This document shows positions 25,155 to 33,966 of a stretch of 64,000 nt of DNA, one piece after another. Positions within the stretch are counted from its first letter, which is position 1; each line of letters starts with the position of its first letter. Both the position numbers and the translations under genes were made by a program. The notes beneath the pieces were generated by a model. That model was given only the letters and a program-made list of their open reading frames with translations, had not been told where the DNA came from and did no database searches. Origin of the DNA: Alphaproteobacteria bacterium. Lineage in GTDB: Bacteria > Pseudomonadota > Alphaproteobacteria > Micropepsales > Micropepsaceae. The stretch is taken from contig CANJBZ010000014.1 in assembly GCA_947473475.1 (NCBI GenBank), positions 1 through 64,000 of the forward strand, given 5' to 3'.

Positions 25155-26111
25155 TTAAGCTGGTGGCGCGCTTTGCGTACCGGCAAGAGCCGGATCTTTG
25201 GGCCAGGACGCCGGCCAGAGGCCGAGAGGCATCAGCAGCATGCGCACATAGCTGCGTTCGTCGGGGAGCCCGTCGGGGTGGCCGATGCGCTCGGGCTGCA
25301 GCGTCTGGCCGTCTTTCTGCGGTAGATAGAAGGTGCCGAACAGCATGTCCCAGACGGGAAATTCGACGGAGTAATTGCAGGAATAGCCGTAGCCCTTGGG
25401 CACGTCGGCCGTGTGATGCCAACGATGCACTTCCGGCGTCACGAAGACGTAGTTCAAAAAGCCGCCTTTCAAATCCGCGCCGCAATGCTGCAGCCCGCCG
25501 CCGATGAAGGTGATCGCCGCCGCAATCAGAATCGCGAATGGATCAAACCCGATTACGCCGACGACAAGATAAACCAGGACGTTGCGCAGCGCGTAATCGA
25601 TGGGGTGCGAGACGTAGGTGTTGAGCGCCTTCAAGTCGGTGACGCGGTGATGATAGGCGTGCAGCTCCCACAGGAATTGGTTTTCGTGCTGCAGCCGGTG
25701 CATCCAATAGCGGAAGAAACCGACGAACGCCGTTATCACCACGACCTGCAGCCACAGCGGCCCCAGCGCATCGGACGAGGCAAACAGCAGTTTGCGCCCC
25801 AGCAGATGTTGCGGCAGATACGCCAGCACCGGCAGAACCAGCAGCGCGGTGACGAAGCCTACCACGTACATTGTCACGAAGGTCGAGAGGACATCGCGCC
25901 CCAGCAGATGCCGCTGCGAGACCGCGTAACGATAGTGATAAATCCGCTCCAGCAAGACCACCACGGCGAACAGAAGCAGCCGGTCCCATTTGGGAATCCA
26001 GCTATCCAATTCCGGATGCGTTTGCGCGACGATACGCAGGCCGAAAAAGATCGCCAGCACAGCCGGCAAAACAGCGAAATTTAGAAGTGTGGATTTGCTG
26101 ACAGCCGGCAT
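25155..26111 (-). CDS. Sterol desaturase / fatty acid hydroxylase family protein
   Basis: 318-residue membrane di-iron enzyme of the fatty acid hydroxylase superfamily. The histidine boxes are HRLQH, HAYHH and HRWHH (with VTPEVHRWHHTADVP typical of the family), set among about five hydrophobic helices. The reaction is expected to be O2-dependent hydroxylation or desaturation of a lipid in the inner membrane; the substrate is unknown. ATG at 26111 has GGAGG six bases upstream. No clear operon partner. Confidence 0.9.
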   Translation of the reverse strand: MPAVSKSTLLNFAVLPAVLAIFFGLRIVAQTHPELDSWIPKWDRLLLFAVVVLLERIYHYRYAVSQRHLLGRDVLSTFVTMYVVGFVTALLVLPVLAYLPQHLLGRKLLFASSDALGPLWLQVVVITAFVGFFRYWMHRLQHENQFLWELHAYHHRVTDLKALNTYVSHPIDYALRNVLVYLVVGVIGFDPFAILIAAAITFIGGGLQHCGADLKGGFLNYVFVTPEVHRWHHTADVPKGYGYSCNYSVEFPVWDMLFGTFYLPQKDGQTLQPERIGHPDGLPDERSYVRMLLMPLGLWPASWPKDPALAGTQSAPPA

Positions 26112-26208
26112 GGTGAGCCTCCAAAGGAAGGACGAAACGCAACGCCGTCAAAGGAAGGGCAGGGTAGGCACGCGTTGCCCACGGCGTCAACGCGTGGCCC
26201 CCGCTCAA

Positions 26209-26358
26209 TCACCTCCCCCACCGCGGGGAGGTCGAAATGCAGAAGCGGCGTCAGCCGCGAGGCATTTCGGGTGGGGGGATTGCTGCGGATAGCTTCCCCC
26301 CACCCGAAATTGTTCGCTGCGCTCCCAATTTCGACCTCCCCGCGTTGGGGGAGGTGAT
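26209..26358. repeat. Palindromic CACCTCCCC / CGAAATGC repeat
   Basis: A full copy of the large inverted unit seen at 18828-18980: CACCTCCCCCACCGCGGGGAG, CGAAATGC, GGCATTTCGGGTGGGGGGATTG, then CCCCCCACCCGAAATTG, AATTTCGACCTCCCCGCG and GGGGGAGGTGATTG. It occupies most of the ~330-base gene-free stretch 26112-26442; nothing else was recognised there. Confidence 0.85.
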
Positions 26359-26442
26359 TGCCCGTGCAAGCTGGCGATCATGAGGAGTAGCCGCCACGCC
26401 TGCGACGGGCGTAGATTGGGGTGGATAGCGGCGGAGGCAATC

Positions 26443-27324
26443 ATGGCGGGGTGGCGGCGTGCGCTTCTGATGACGGGCCTGTTGGCGGCGGCGGCGATGC
26501 CGGGCCAAGCGGCGCCTGCGCCAGTGCCGGATTTTTCGGGGATGTGGGCGCATCCCTCGCTGCCGGGCATGGAGCCTTTGGCGTCGGGGCCGACATCGCT
26601 GGTGAATCTTCAGCGGCGGAACGGGCGCAGCAATCCGGTGCAGCTCGTCGGCGATTATCGCAATCCCATCCTGAAGCCTGAAGCCGCCGCCATCGTGAAA
26701 ATGCGCGGCGAAGAGTCGATGGGCCATTTCGGCTTTCATAATCCGCGCAATCAGTGCTGGCCCAACGGGGTGCCCTTCGTGCTGCCCTCGGCCGGAATGG
26801 AAATGTTCCAGCAGAAGGACCACATCACCATCCACTATCTTGTCGATCAGCAGGTTCGGCACGTTCGCCTGAACGCGCAGCATCCCCAGAAGATCACGCC
26901 GTCCTGGTACGGCGATTCCGTCGCCCATTACGAAGGCGACACGCTGGTGATCGATACGGTCGGCATCAAGGCCGGGCCGTTCGCGATGGTGGATTGGTTC
27001 GGCACGCCGCAAAGTCCGGCGCTGCATGTCGTCGAACGCTATCGCATGATCGGCAACGAAGAAGCGCAGGAAAGCTATGCGCGCGACGCCAAGGAAAACG
27101 TCCGCAACCAGCAGCCCTTCGATGCCGATTACCGGGGCAGGGTGCTGCAGCTTCTGTTTACGGTGGACGACCCCAACGTCTTCACCACGCCATGGTCGGC
27201 TACGGTTACATACCGCCACATGATCCAGGACCAGTGGGTGGAAAACGTCTGCGCCGAAAACCCGCGCAAATACGGCACCGAAGAAGACGCCCAAGTCCCG
27301 ACCGCCACCACGCCGGACTTCTGA
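26443..27324 (+). CDS. Exported protein with [18 protein letters not shown] motif
   Basis: 293 residues with a signal peptide (MAGWRRALLMTGLLAAAAMP) and mature start near APAPVPDFSGMWAHP. The hallmark [19 protein letters not shown] is in the middle, and ALHVVERYR follows. The protein at 32839-33627 shares these elements, the PDF(S/T)G(M/N)W start, PIL.P, and the C-terminal PTAT.(A/P)DF. The family is common as hypothetical exported proteins; no function is assigned. ATG at 26443 has a GGAGG site; the in-frame start at 26380 does not. Confidence 0.72.
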   Translation: MAGWRRALLMTGLLAAAAMPGQAAPAPVPDFSGMWAHPSLPGMEPLASGPTSLVNLQRRNGRSNPVQLVGDYRNPILKPEAAAIVKMRGEESMGHFGFHNPRNQCWPNGVPFVLPSAGMEMFQQKDHITIHYLVDQQVRHVRLNAQHPQKITPSWYGDSVAHYEGDTLVIDTVGIKAGPFAMVDWFGTPQSPALHVVERYRMIGNEEAQESYARDAKENVRNQQPFDADYRGRVLQLLFTVDDPNVFTTPWSATVTYRHMIQDQWVENVCAENPRKYGTEEDAQVPTATTPDF

Positions 27325-27369
27325 ACGAGGCTTCAGCGCCCTACTCGAATATCACGCGCGTCTGCGCTG

Positions 27370-27402
27370 CGATCACCTCCCCGCGTTGGGGGAGGTGATT
27401 GC
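27370..27402. repeat. Short ATCACCTCCCC...GGGGGAGGTGAT hairpin
   Basis: A reduced member of the CACCTCCCC family: ATCACCTCCCCGCGTTGGGG followed by GAGGTGATTGC. It lies about 45 bases after the stop of the exported protein and may act as a terminator-like hairpin. Confidence 0.7.
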
Positions 27403-27431
27403 GGTGTGCGTGCGTCTTCGAGATGGCCGGC

Positions 27432-27479
27432 TTGACATAGCCGCCAAATTATATAACAAATGAATTATATAACGAAGAG
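27432..27479 (+). promoter_or_regulatory. Candidate promoter and operator of the ArsR/SRPBCC operon
   Basis: TTGACA at 27432-27437 is a good -35 box. It is followed by two direct copies of AATTATATAAC (27447-27457 and 27463-27473), 16 bases apart, which contain possible -10 boxes and stand out from the GC-rich surroundings. A repeated AT-rich box just before an ArsR gene suggests autoregulation. Spacing to a -10 is not ideal (14 bases to TATAAC). Confidence 0.4.
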
Positions 27480-27486
27480 CGCAAAT

Positions 27487-27825
27487 ATGCCAAATCTCGA
27501 TGCTGCTTTTTCGGCGATGGCCGATCCGACCCGCAGGGCGATCCTGGCGCGGTTGGCGTTGGGGGAGGCGACGGTGATGGAGCTGGCCGAGCCGTTCGAC
27601 ATGACGCAGCCGGCGGTGTCGCGGCATCTGAAGGTGCTCGAAGGCGCCGGGCTGATCCTGCGCCGAGTCGAAGGCGCCAAACGGCCCTGCCGGTTGGCGC
27701 CGGCGGCCATCACCGAGATCGATCAGTGGCTCGACATGCTGCGCGTTGCGCTCGCCAGAAACTACGACCGGCTTGATGACGTATTGGCCGAAGTGACACT
27801 CAAAAGACGAAAGGCAAAACGATGA
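27487..27825 (+). CDS. ArsR-family transcriptional regulator
   Basis: 112-residue winged-helix repressor-like protein. MADPTRRAILARLALGEATV opens the fold and the recognition helix reads FDMTQPAVSRHLKVLEGAGLI. No CxC-type metal site is seen, so it probably belongs to the ArsR branch paired with SRPBCC proteins. ATG at 27487 with GAAGAG upstream is preferred to 27460, which lies inside the repeated AT boxes. It overlaps the next gene by four bases (ATGA). Confidence 0.9.
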   Translation: MPNLDAAFSAMADPTRRAILARLALGEATVMELAEPFDMTQPAVSRHLKVLEGAGLILRRVEGAKRPCRLAPAAITEIDQWLDMLRVALARNYDRLDDVLAEVTLKRRKAKR

Positions 27826-28286
27826 GCAAGATGACTCTGACCACAGAAGGCGACATGCACATCGTCGTCACCCGGCGCTTCGCGGCGCTGCCAGAGGCAG
27901 TCTATCGCGCCCACACCGAGTCGAAGATCATCCAGAAGTGGCTGCTAGGCCCCGATGGCTGGTCGATGCCGGTTTGCATCATCGATCCGCGCCCAGGTGG
28001 AACCTTCCGCTACGAGTGGGTGAACGGCACGGGCCGGGGTTTCCACATCACCGGCGAGTTCGTCGAACTGGTTCCTTTCAGCCGCATCGTCCACATCGAG
28101 CGTATGCATCTTCCCGACCCGACGCCGGACAACCATGTCGTCACGACATTCGAGAAAGACGGCGCGGGCACGTTGATGACCATGCGCATGACACTGCCCG
28201 ATGCCGCAACGGTTTCGGCAATGCTCGCCACCGGTATGGCGGGCGGCATGGAAGCAAGCTACGTCCGGCTGGAGACCCTGATCTGA
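27822..28286 (+). CDS. SRPBCC (AHSA1-like) domain protein
   Basis: 154-residue START/Bet v1-like hydrophobic-ligand-binding protein of the activator-of-Hsp90-ATPase type. FAALPEAVYRAHTESKIIQKW at the start and GGTFRYEWV, GEFVEL and RIVHIERM in the middle follow the family consensus. It is translationally coupled to the ArsR gene, a very common pair in soil bacteria, often with a third gene of the glyoxalase or GyrI type, as here. Cytosolic; ligand unknown. Confidence 0.9.
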   Translation: MSKMTLTTEGDMHIVVTRRFAALPEAVYRAHTESKIIQKWLLGPDGWSMPVCIIDPRPGGTFRYEWVNGTGRGFHITGEFVELVPFSRIVHIERMHLPDPTPDNHVVTTFEKDGAGTLMTMRMTLPDAATVSAMLATGMAGGMEASYVRLETLI

Positions 28287-28327
28287 ATCGTTCAATTCAT
28301 CTGTACACAAACAATGGAGTAACGCCG

Positions 28328-28792
28328 ATGCTTGCCGCACCACAGATCATCCAGACCGAAGCTCAACCCGCTGCCGTGATCCATCTTACCGTCCCGCGCA
28401 ACGAGATGATGAAAGTCTTCGGCCCCGCCGTCGGCGAGCTGATGGCGGCGCTTGCCGCACAAGGCGCGAAGCCCGACGGCGCGGTCTTCGCGCATCATCT
28501 GAAAATGAGCCCAGACGTGTTCGATTTTGAATTGGGCGTGAAAGTCTCCGCGCCCGTGACCGCTGCCGGACGCATGAAGCCGGGCGTGCTGCCCGCCGCC
28601 AAGGTGGCGCGCACCGTTTACAGCGGCGGCTACGAAGGCCTGCCCGCCGCATGGGGCGAATTCATGCAATGGATGAAAACCAACGGCCACGAGCCGGCCG
28701 CCGATCTGTGGGAGGTCTATTCCGCCGGCCCCCAATCGACTCCCGATCCCGCGGGCTGGCGCACAGAGCTGAACCGCCCGCTGAAGAATTGA
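28328..28792 (+). CDS. GyrI-like small-molecule-binding protein
   Basis: 154 residues resembling the GyrI/AraC effector-binding domain (SHS2 fold). It begins with IIQTEAQPAAVIHLTVPRNEM and has VFGPAVGELMAALAAQGAKP, VFAHHLKM and a final WEVYSAGPQSTPDPAGWRTE matching the usual W.E.Y..(G)P..D...W.T.L ending. ATG at 28328 has GGAG upstream. It lies 41 bases after the SRPBCC gene and is likely in the same operon; the role is inferred to be sequestering or sensing a small molecule. Confidence 0.8.
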   Translation: MLAAPQIIQTEAQPAAVIHLTVPRNEMMKVFGPAVGELMAALAAQGAKPDGAVFAHHLKMSPDVFDFELGVKVSAPVTAAGRMKPGVLPAAKVARTVYSGGYEGLPAAWGEFMQWMKTNGHEPAADLWEVYSAGPQSTPDPAGWRTELNRPLKN

Positions 28793-28808
28793 TGAACCTG
28801 GCGCCGGT

Positions 28809-29285
28809 TCAGGGATACCGTTCCCACACGAACACCGTGGCGACGTTGCGGCCTTCGGCGTTTTTCGCCGGGGGCGTGGCCAGCGACAGATGGCCTTGCG
28901 CGTCGAACGAATAATAGCGCTTGGCGGCCTGGCCGACCTGTTTCGGGTTCAAGTTTCCGTCCTGCTGATGCAGCACATAGCCTTCCGCCGTCACCAATTC
29001 CCAGCGCCCGAAATAGGACGCGAAGTTGGCCGGGTCCCCGGCCGGAGCCTTGTCCCACCCCACGCGCGCGATTTGTAGGGAGAGACGCCCATTGGCGGTG
29101 TAAATCAACTGCCCACCGGCCCCGCCTGGTGTGGCGGGCTTTTCGGCGCCCGTCTCGGCATCGCGCTCGCGGACGTCAATCAGCCGCCATGCGCCGATGA
29201 ATTTCTCCTTCGGCGGCGCCTCCGCCCCCCACGCCGGAATGGCGGCCAGCGCCAGTATCACCGTCAAAGCACCGAACCTGTTCAT
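28809..29285 (-). CDS. Exported lipocalin-like protein
   Basis: 158 residues with a signal peptide (MNRFGALTVILALAAIPAWG). FIGAWRLIDVRERD opens a lipocalin-like domain of the kind described as lipocalin_5, with GQLIYTANGRLSLQI, FGRWELV and a closing ATVFVWER strand. It probably binds a small hydrophobic compound in the periplasm; the ligand is unknown. It is convergent with the GyrI-like gene, 16 bases apart. GGGGGATGCG precedes the ATG. Confidence 0.78.
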   Translation of the reverse strand: MNRFGALTVILALAAIPAWGAEAPPKEKFIGAWRLIDVRERDAETGAEKPATPGGAGGQLIYTANGRLSLQIARVGWDKAPAGDPANFASYFGRWELVTAEGYVLHQQDGNLNPKQVGQAAKRYYSFDAQGHLSLATPPAKNAEGRNVATVFVWERYP

Positions 29286-29381
29286 CGCATCCCCCGTATC
29301 TCGCTGAACTCGAAACTATCACGCTGCGCTGCTATCGTTTAGAGAATGATACAAATCTAAAAACACTGGGGAGGGCCTGCC

Positions 29382-30143
29382 ATGCATAGCCGCTTTGTCA
29401 TTGCTGCCGCCATCGCGACGCTTGCGCTCGCTCAAAGCCCCGGTTTTGCCGCTACGCCCAACGTGCCGGATTTTGTAAAGGCCGCGGTTGCCGATTCCCA
29501 TCGTCCCGCCGACGATACGATGCGCGATGCCGACAGGCAGCCGGCAGACATGCTGGCCAATTCGGGCATCAAGCCGGGGGACACGGTGGCGGAGCTCGTC
29601 CCGTCGGGCGGCTATTCCACGCGCCTCCTCAGCGCGGCGGTCGGGCCGAAGGGGCACGTCTATTCCATCAACCTGGTGACGTTTAACGACCGCATCAAAG
29701 CGCAGATCGCGGCGGTCACCAAAGATCCTGCTTATGCGAATGTCACCGTGCTGGACGAAGATTTCTCGCAGCTGAAAACGCCCGAGCCCGTTGACGTCGT
29801 TTGGACGGCGCAGAATTATCACGACTTCCAAAACCCCGGCATTTTTCACGCCGACACCATGGCGATGGACTGGGCGATCTTCGCGGCGCTGAAGCCGGGC
29901 GGATATTTTGTGGTTATCGACCACGCCGCCGCTGCCGGATCTGGCGTGCGCGATACCGCCTCCATGCATCGCATCGATGCGGAGGTGGTGAAGAAGGAAG
30001 CAATGGCCGCCGGCTTCAAACTGGTCGGCGACTACAAGGTGCTTGGCAATCCCGCCGACGACCACACCAAGCGCGTGACGGGGCAGGGCGGCATCGCCGA
30101 CAAATCCGACAAATTTTATCTGAAATTCCAGAAGCCGAAATAA
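29382..30143 (+). CDS. Exported SAM-methyltransferase-like protein
   Basis: 253 residues with a signal peptide ending FAATPNVPDFV. The remainder looks like a class I methyltransferase: GDTVAELVPSGGYSTRLLSAA occupies the place of motif I (ExxPGGG), DVVWTAQNYHDF motif II/IV, and LKPGGYFVVIDH motif V. The presence of a cleavable export signal is odd for a SAM-dependent enzyme because SAM is cytosolic, so it may have another activity. GGGAGGG is seven bases upstream of the ATG. The 3' end converges on the HerA-like gene. Confidence 0.8.
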   Translation: MHSRFVIAAAIATLALAQSPGFAATPNVPDFVKAAVADSHRPADDTMRDADRQPADMLANSGIKPGDTVAELVPSGGYSTRLLSAAVGPKGHVYSINLVTFNDRIKAQIAAVTKDPAYANVTVLDEDFSQLKTPEPVDVVWTAQNYHDFQNPGIFHADTMAMDWAIFAALKPGGYFVVIDHAAAAGSGVRDTASMHRIDAEVVKKEAMAAGFKLVGDYKVLGNPADDHTKRVTGQGGIADKSDKFYLKFQKPK

Positions 30144-30153
30144 GCGGCGCGTT

Positions 30154-31725
30154 TCACCGCCGCAAAACACCGCCCAACGTGCCGCGCACGATCGCCCGTC
30201 CGATCGTGCCGCCGGTTCGCCCGCCCAAGGATTTTCCCAGATCGGCGGCGAGTTGCCCCACCACGCGGTTTGCGACCGACCGTGTAACTTCGCGCGCGAT
30301 CGCCTGACCGGTTGTCAAACGGCCGCTCCGCGATCCGCCCGTTCCAAAAATGCCGGAGAGCGCGGCGCCGATACCGCCCAATATATCGCTGGCGCCCCCG
30401 CCCTGTTGCGGCGGTTGTTCCGCCGGTGCGGTCCCTTGCGTCGCGCGGTTGTGCAACACTTCGTAAGCGGACTCAGCGTCCAGCGCAGTATCGTATTTTC
30501 CCCGGACGGGGCTTGCATCCATAACCGCCTTACGCTCATCCGGCGTTACGGGCCCAACGCGGGCGGCCGGCGGGCAGATCATCACGCGTTCCACCATTCG
30601 CGGCGTGCCGTTGCCTTCCAGAAACGAGACAAGCGCCTCGCCTTTTCCCAGCTCCATGATCACATGCGCGGTGTCGAGGCCCGGGTTGGCGCGAAACGTG
30701 TCCGCCGCGGCCTTGACCGCTTTTTGATCGCGCGGCGTGAAGGCGCGGAGTGCGTGCTGCACACGGTTGCTCAATTGCGCCAGAACCTTGTCGGGAACGT
30801 CCAACGGGTTCTGCGTCACAAAATAGACGCCCACGCCCTTTGACCGGATGAGGCGCACCACCTGCTCGATTTTTTCCAACAGCGGCTTGGGCGCATCGTT
30901 GAACAGCAGATGCGCTTCATCGAAGAAGAAAACCAGATTGGGCTTTTCCGGATCGCCCACTTCGGGCATCTGCTCGAACAATTCCGAAAGCAGCCACAAC
31001 AGGAACGTCGCGTACAGGCGCGGCGTCTCCATCAATTTGTCGGCGGCCAGCACATTGATGGCGCCGCGCCCTTCACGGTCCACGCGCAGGAAATCCTTCA
31101 GCGCCAGCGCCGGTTCTCCGAAAAATTTCGCTCCGCCCTGATTTTCCAGCACCAGAAGCTGACGTTGGATGGCGCCAACGGTGGCTTTTGAAACATTGCC
31201 GTATTCCGCCGTCAGTTCTGCCGCATGTTCCGCGATGAAGCCCAGAACGGCGCGCAAATCCTTGAGGTCGATCAGCAGCAGCCCGTTTTCGTCCGCAACC
31301 CGAAACGCGATGTTGAGCACGCCTTCCTGAACGTCATTCAATTCAAGCAGCTGCGACAGCAGCAGAGGTCCCATCTCCGAAATCGTCGCGCGAACGGGAT
31401 GGCCCTTGTCGCCGAACAAATCCCAGAACACGACCGGAAAGCGGTCGGGCTCATAGTCGTATCCCATGCTCTTGGCGCGCGTTACGAAGGCATCGCTCGA
31501 TTGTCCTGCCGCCGCGATGCCCGACAGGTCGCCCTTCACGTCCGAGACGAACACCGGCACGCCGGCGCGCGAAAATCCCTCGGCCAGAACCTGCATGGTT
31601 ACGGTCTTGCCCGTTCCCGTCGCGCCTGCGATCAACCCGTGCCGATTGGCCAGCTTCAGCGCCAGATATTCCGGGCTTTGGCCTGTGCCGACAAAAATTC
31701 CGGCGCTGTTGTCATACGGGCTCAT
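30154..31725 (-). CDS. HerA-like (DUF853) ATPase
   Basis: 523 residues. Walker A GATGTGKT at residues 34-41 after HGLIAGA, Walker B NLVFFFDEAHLLF, and VYFVTQNPLDVPDKVLAQLSNRVQHALRAFT are diagnostic of the DUF853/HerA-C family of hexameric DNA-translocase-like ATPases. The C-terminal ~80 residues are Gly/Arg/Thr-rich. ATG at 31725 is where homology begins (MSPYDNSAGIFVG); the in-frame start at 31893 would add 56 unrelated residues. Function in the cell is not established for this family. Confidence 0.9.
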   Translation of the reverse strand: MSPYDNSAGIFVGTGQSPEYLALKLANRHGLIAGATGTGKTVTMQVLAEGFSRAGVPVFVSDVKGDLSGIAAAGQSSDAFVTRAKSMGYDYEPDRFPVVFWDLFGDKGHPVRATISEMGPLLLSQLLELNDVQEGVLNIAFRVADENGLLLIDLKDLRAVLGFIAEHAAELTAEYGNVSKATVGAIQRQLLVLENQGGAKFFGEPALALKDFLRVDREGRGAINVLAADKLMETPRLYATFLLWLLSELFEQMPEVGDPEKPNLVFFFDEAHLLFNDAPKPLLEKIEQVVRLIRSKGVGVYFVTQNPLDVPDKVLAQLSNRVQHALRAFTPRDQKAVKAAADTFRANPGLDTAHVIMELGKGEALVSFLEGNGTPRMVERVMICPPAARVGPVTPDERKAVMDASPVRGKYDTALDAESAYEVLHNRATQGTAPAEQPPQQGGGASDILGGIGAALSGIFGTGGSRSGRLTTGQAIAREVTRSVANRVVGQLAADLGKSLGGRTGGTIGRAIVRGTLGGVLRR

Positions 31726-31766
31726 CTTGTTTTTCCAATCGGATCGAACGGGACAGGCGTTGACAC

Positions 31767-31809
31767 CCATCGCCCGCGTCGGCGCGCTTGCACCAGACGC
31801 GGGCGATGG
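31767..31809. terminator. Strong hairpin between DUF481 and HerA-like genes
   Basis: A perfect 14-base inverted repeat, CCATCGCCCGCGTC at 31767-31780 and GACGCGGGCGATGG at 31796-31809, with a 15-base loop. It lies 10 bases after the DUF481 stop (minus strand). There is no U-run, so it is either a factor-dependent terminator or a processing hairpin. Confidence 0.55.
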
Positions 31810-31819
31810 TGGCATTGTT

Positions 31820-32542
31820 TCAGAACCCGTAGACGAGCGAAATCCTTGAGATCGTGTCGGTCGATTTGCGGCCGAACGGCGGGTCGGATTCATTGCGTAC
31901 TTCGTAAGAAAAACGCGCCGCGAGTTTGTCCGTCATCTTGGCTGTGACGGCTGCGATATTGACGATTTGGGTCGAAACATCCGAATAGACCACTTCGGTA
32001 TCGTTCGTGAAATTCACGGCGTCATTGAACTTATAGGCGTAGACCGAGCCCAGCCGTGCGCCGAACGTGCCCTTGGATTTCCCCGTCGCTTGAAAAACGT
32101 CCCGGCGATACCCTGGGCCGCCTTCAATGGTCCATGTCGCGGGCCCCATCATCAAGACCTTATAACCCGCACCAACACCAACAAAGCTACGGCTATCGAA
32201 CCCTGAGAATTTGTCTTCTTCGTAGGTTCCGCGGAGATTGACGAAGAACCGGTTGGTGATATCGCGGTCCAACTGGCCGGTCAGCGACTAGCGATTGCGG
32301 CTCTCGACGCTATTGTTCTTGCCGTAATCGACGCCCAGCGCGCCTTTTACGCGCCAATCGCCGAATTGTTTGGCGGCTTTGATACCGATGCCGGCATCGG
32401 TCGATTTGGTATTTCCCGTAATGACGGCGGCGGATATGGCGCCCTCTCCGGTCCATTCGTTCGGATTCGGCATGGGCTGCGCCATGGCAGCCGTACCCAG
32501 CATCGCGAAGGCCGCAACACTGGTCATCGACAATCGTGTCAT
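31820..32542 (-). pseudogene. DUF481-type outer-membrane protein, interrupted by in-frame TAG
   Basis: The two halves read as one protein of about 239 codons in a single frame. The first 84 have a signal peptide (MTRLSMTSVAAFAMLGTAAM) and GAISAAVITGNTKSTD. The second half has SLTGQLDRDITNRFFVNLRGTYEEDKFSGF and ends YEVRN...SRISLVYGF, a beta-barrel end. The TAG at 32288-32290 falls in NR*SLTGQ, where DUF481 (YdiY-like) proteins usually have an aromatic residue. There is no other damage, so it is either a very recent mutation or a sequencing error. AAGGACG precedes the ATG. Confidence 0.82.
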
Positions 32543-32838
32543 ACGAAAACGTCCTTTCTTCTAGGGGGAATGAAATGAAAGGTAAGGCGGAAGAATCTGC
32601 CGAAAGTCGTCTATCATTTCACGATGGACATTCCAAAGGACTGTGGCTTTCGTGTGATTTTTCGCACACTCGGCGCGCTTGCAGCAGCCTGCATCCGGTG
32701 ATTGGCGGCTTTTATTGGCGGCGATGAATCGCATCCTCTTTGGTCGCGGCGGCGTCTGGTGTCTCATTTCGAGAAGCGATTCGCGTTGCGCCCGCGCCTT
32801 CCGCCGGATAGATGAAAACCTTCGAGCCGGAGAACACC

Positions 32839-33627
32839 ATGCGCCCTTGGTTTCTTGCCATCGCTGCTTTCGCGCCCATCGTCGCCGCATCCGCCGCGCC
32901 CGCGGAAATGCCGGATTTCACCGGCAATTGGCTGCACTCGCCGATTGCCCAGTTCCAGCCTGTGCCGGGCAGCCCTGCGCCGGTGCGCGGAAAGCGCATC
33001 GTTGACGCCACCAATCTGCAGACCTTGATTGAAGGCGACGAGACGAGCCCGATTCTGCAACCCTGGGCGGCGGCCCAAGTTGCCAAACGGGCCGAGTCGC
33101 GGCGCGTCGGACTGCAGATTCCCACGCAAACGGAGGAGTGCCGTGCGTCCGGAGTCCCCGGCGTCTTGACCCTGACCGCGCCCGTGCAATTCCTGCAGCT
33201 GCCGGGGGAGACGGTCATCATCTACCAGCGCGATCATCAGGTGCGGCACATCGCAATGAATGTGCCGCATACGAACAATCCTCCGCTGGCCTGGTATGGG
33301 GAGTCCGTCGGTCATTATGAAGGCGATACGCTGGTGATCGATACGATCGCGCTCAAGGGCATGTCGTCGGTGGACACCTTCGGCACGCCGCACACCGATG
33401 CCTTGCACGTCGTCGAAAGATACCGGCTGGCTGGCGACGGCAAAAAGCTGGAAGCGACCATTCGGGTCGAAGATACCGGCGCCTTCACCTCGCCCTGGAG
33501 CGGCGTCATGATCTACGACCGCGTCAACGTCCCTGCCCTCAGCGAAGAGATCTGTGCCGAGAACAATTTCGACGTGGTGACGAAGAAATCCTATCCGATC
33601 CCAACCGCCACGCCTGCCGACTTCTAA
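32839..33627 (+). CDS. Exported protein, paralogue of the 26443-27324 product
   Basis: 262 residues with a signal peptide ([20 protein letters not shown]). Mature part begins [13 protein letters not shown], then [34 protein letters not shown] and the end PTATPADF, all paralleling the 26443-27324 protein. Function unknown. ATG at 32839 follows GGAGAACACC; the upstream ATG at 32812 adds nine residues of a non-signal kind. The 296-base stretch before it (32543-32838) shows no recognised feature. Confidence 0.72.
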   Translation: MRPWFLAIAAFAPIVAASAAPAEMPDFTGNWLHSPIAQFQPVPGSPAPVRGKRIVDATNLQTLIEGDETSPILQPWAAAQVAKRAESRRVGLQIPTQTEECRASGVPGVLTLTAPVQFLQLPGETVIIYQRDHQVRHIAMNVPHTNNPPLAWYGESVGHYEGDTLVIDTIALKGMSSVDTFGTPHTDALHVVERYRLAGDGKKLEATIRVEDTGAFTSPWSGVMIYDRVNVPALSEEICAENNFDVVTKKSYPIPTATPADF

Positions 33628-33728
33628 CCACGCGCGCGACAACCAAGCCCCCACGGCAGGCTTGGCATAAGCGGGAACGTAACCGCGCGCGGGACGTTAC
33701 AATTGCAGCCAAACGGAGGGCTCCGCTC

Positions 33729-33899
33729 ATGCTGCATTACACGCTCGTATTTCTTGTCCTTGGTCTGATCGCGGCTCTTTTGGGATTCACGGGAATCGCC
33801 GGCGCGTCCATCGAAATCGCAAAAGTGCTGTTCTTTGTCTTTCTCGTTCTGTTCGTCGTGTCTCTCGTCATGGGACGCCGCAGGAGCCGAGGGATCTAA
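33729..33899 (+). CDS. Small DUF1328-type membrane protein
   Basis: 56 residues starting [20 protein letters not shown], with two hydrophobic helices and [17 protein letters not shown] between them, then a basic tail (MGRRRSRGI). This is the usual layout of DUF1328 (YtjA-like) small inner-membrane proteins, often stress-induced. GGAGGG precedes the ATG by about ten bases. The gene stands alone between the exported protein and the VOC gene. Confidence 0.85.
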   Translation: MLHYTLVFLVLGLIAALLGFTGIAGASIEIAKVLFFVFLVLFVVSLVMGRRRSRGI

Positions 33900-33966
33900 G
33901 CATGTGCTGCGTGGAAGGCCGGGCAGAGCTAAAAGCTCCGCTCGGGCCTGTACGCGGAATTTACGT

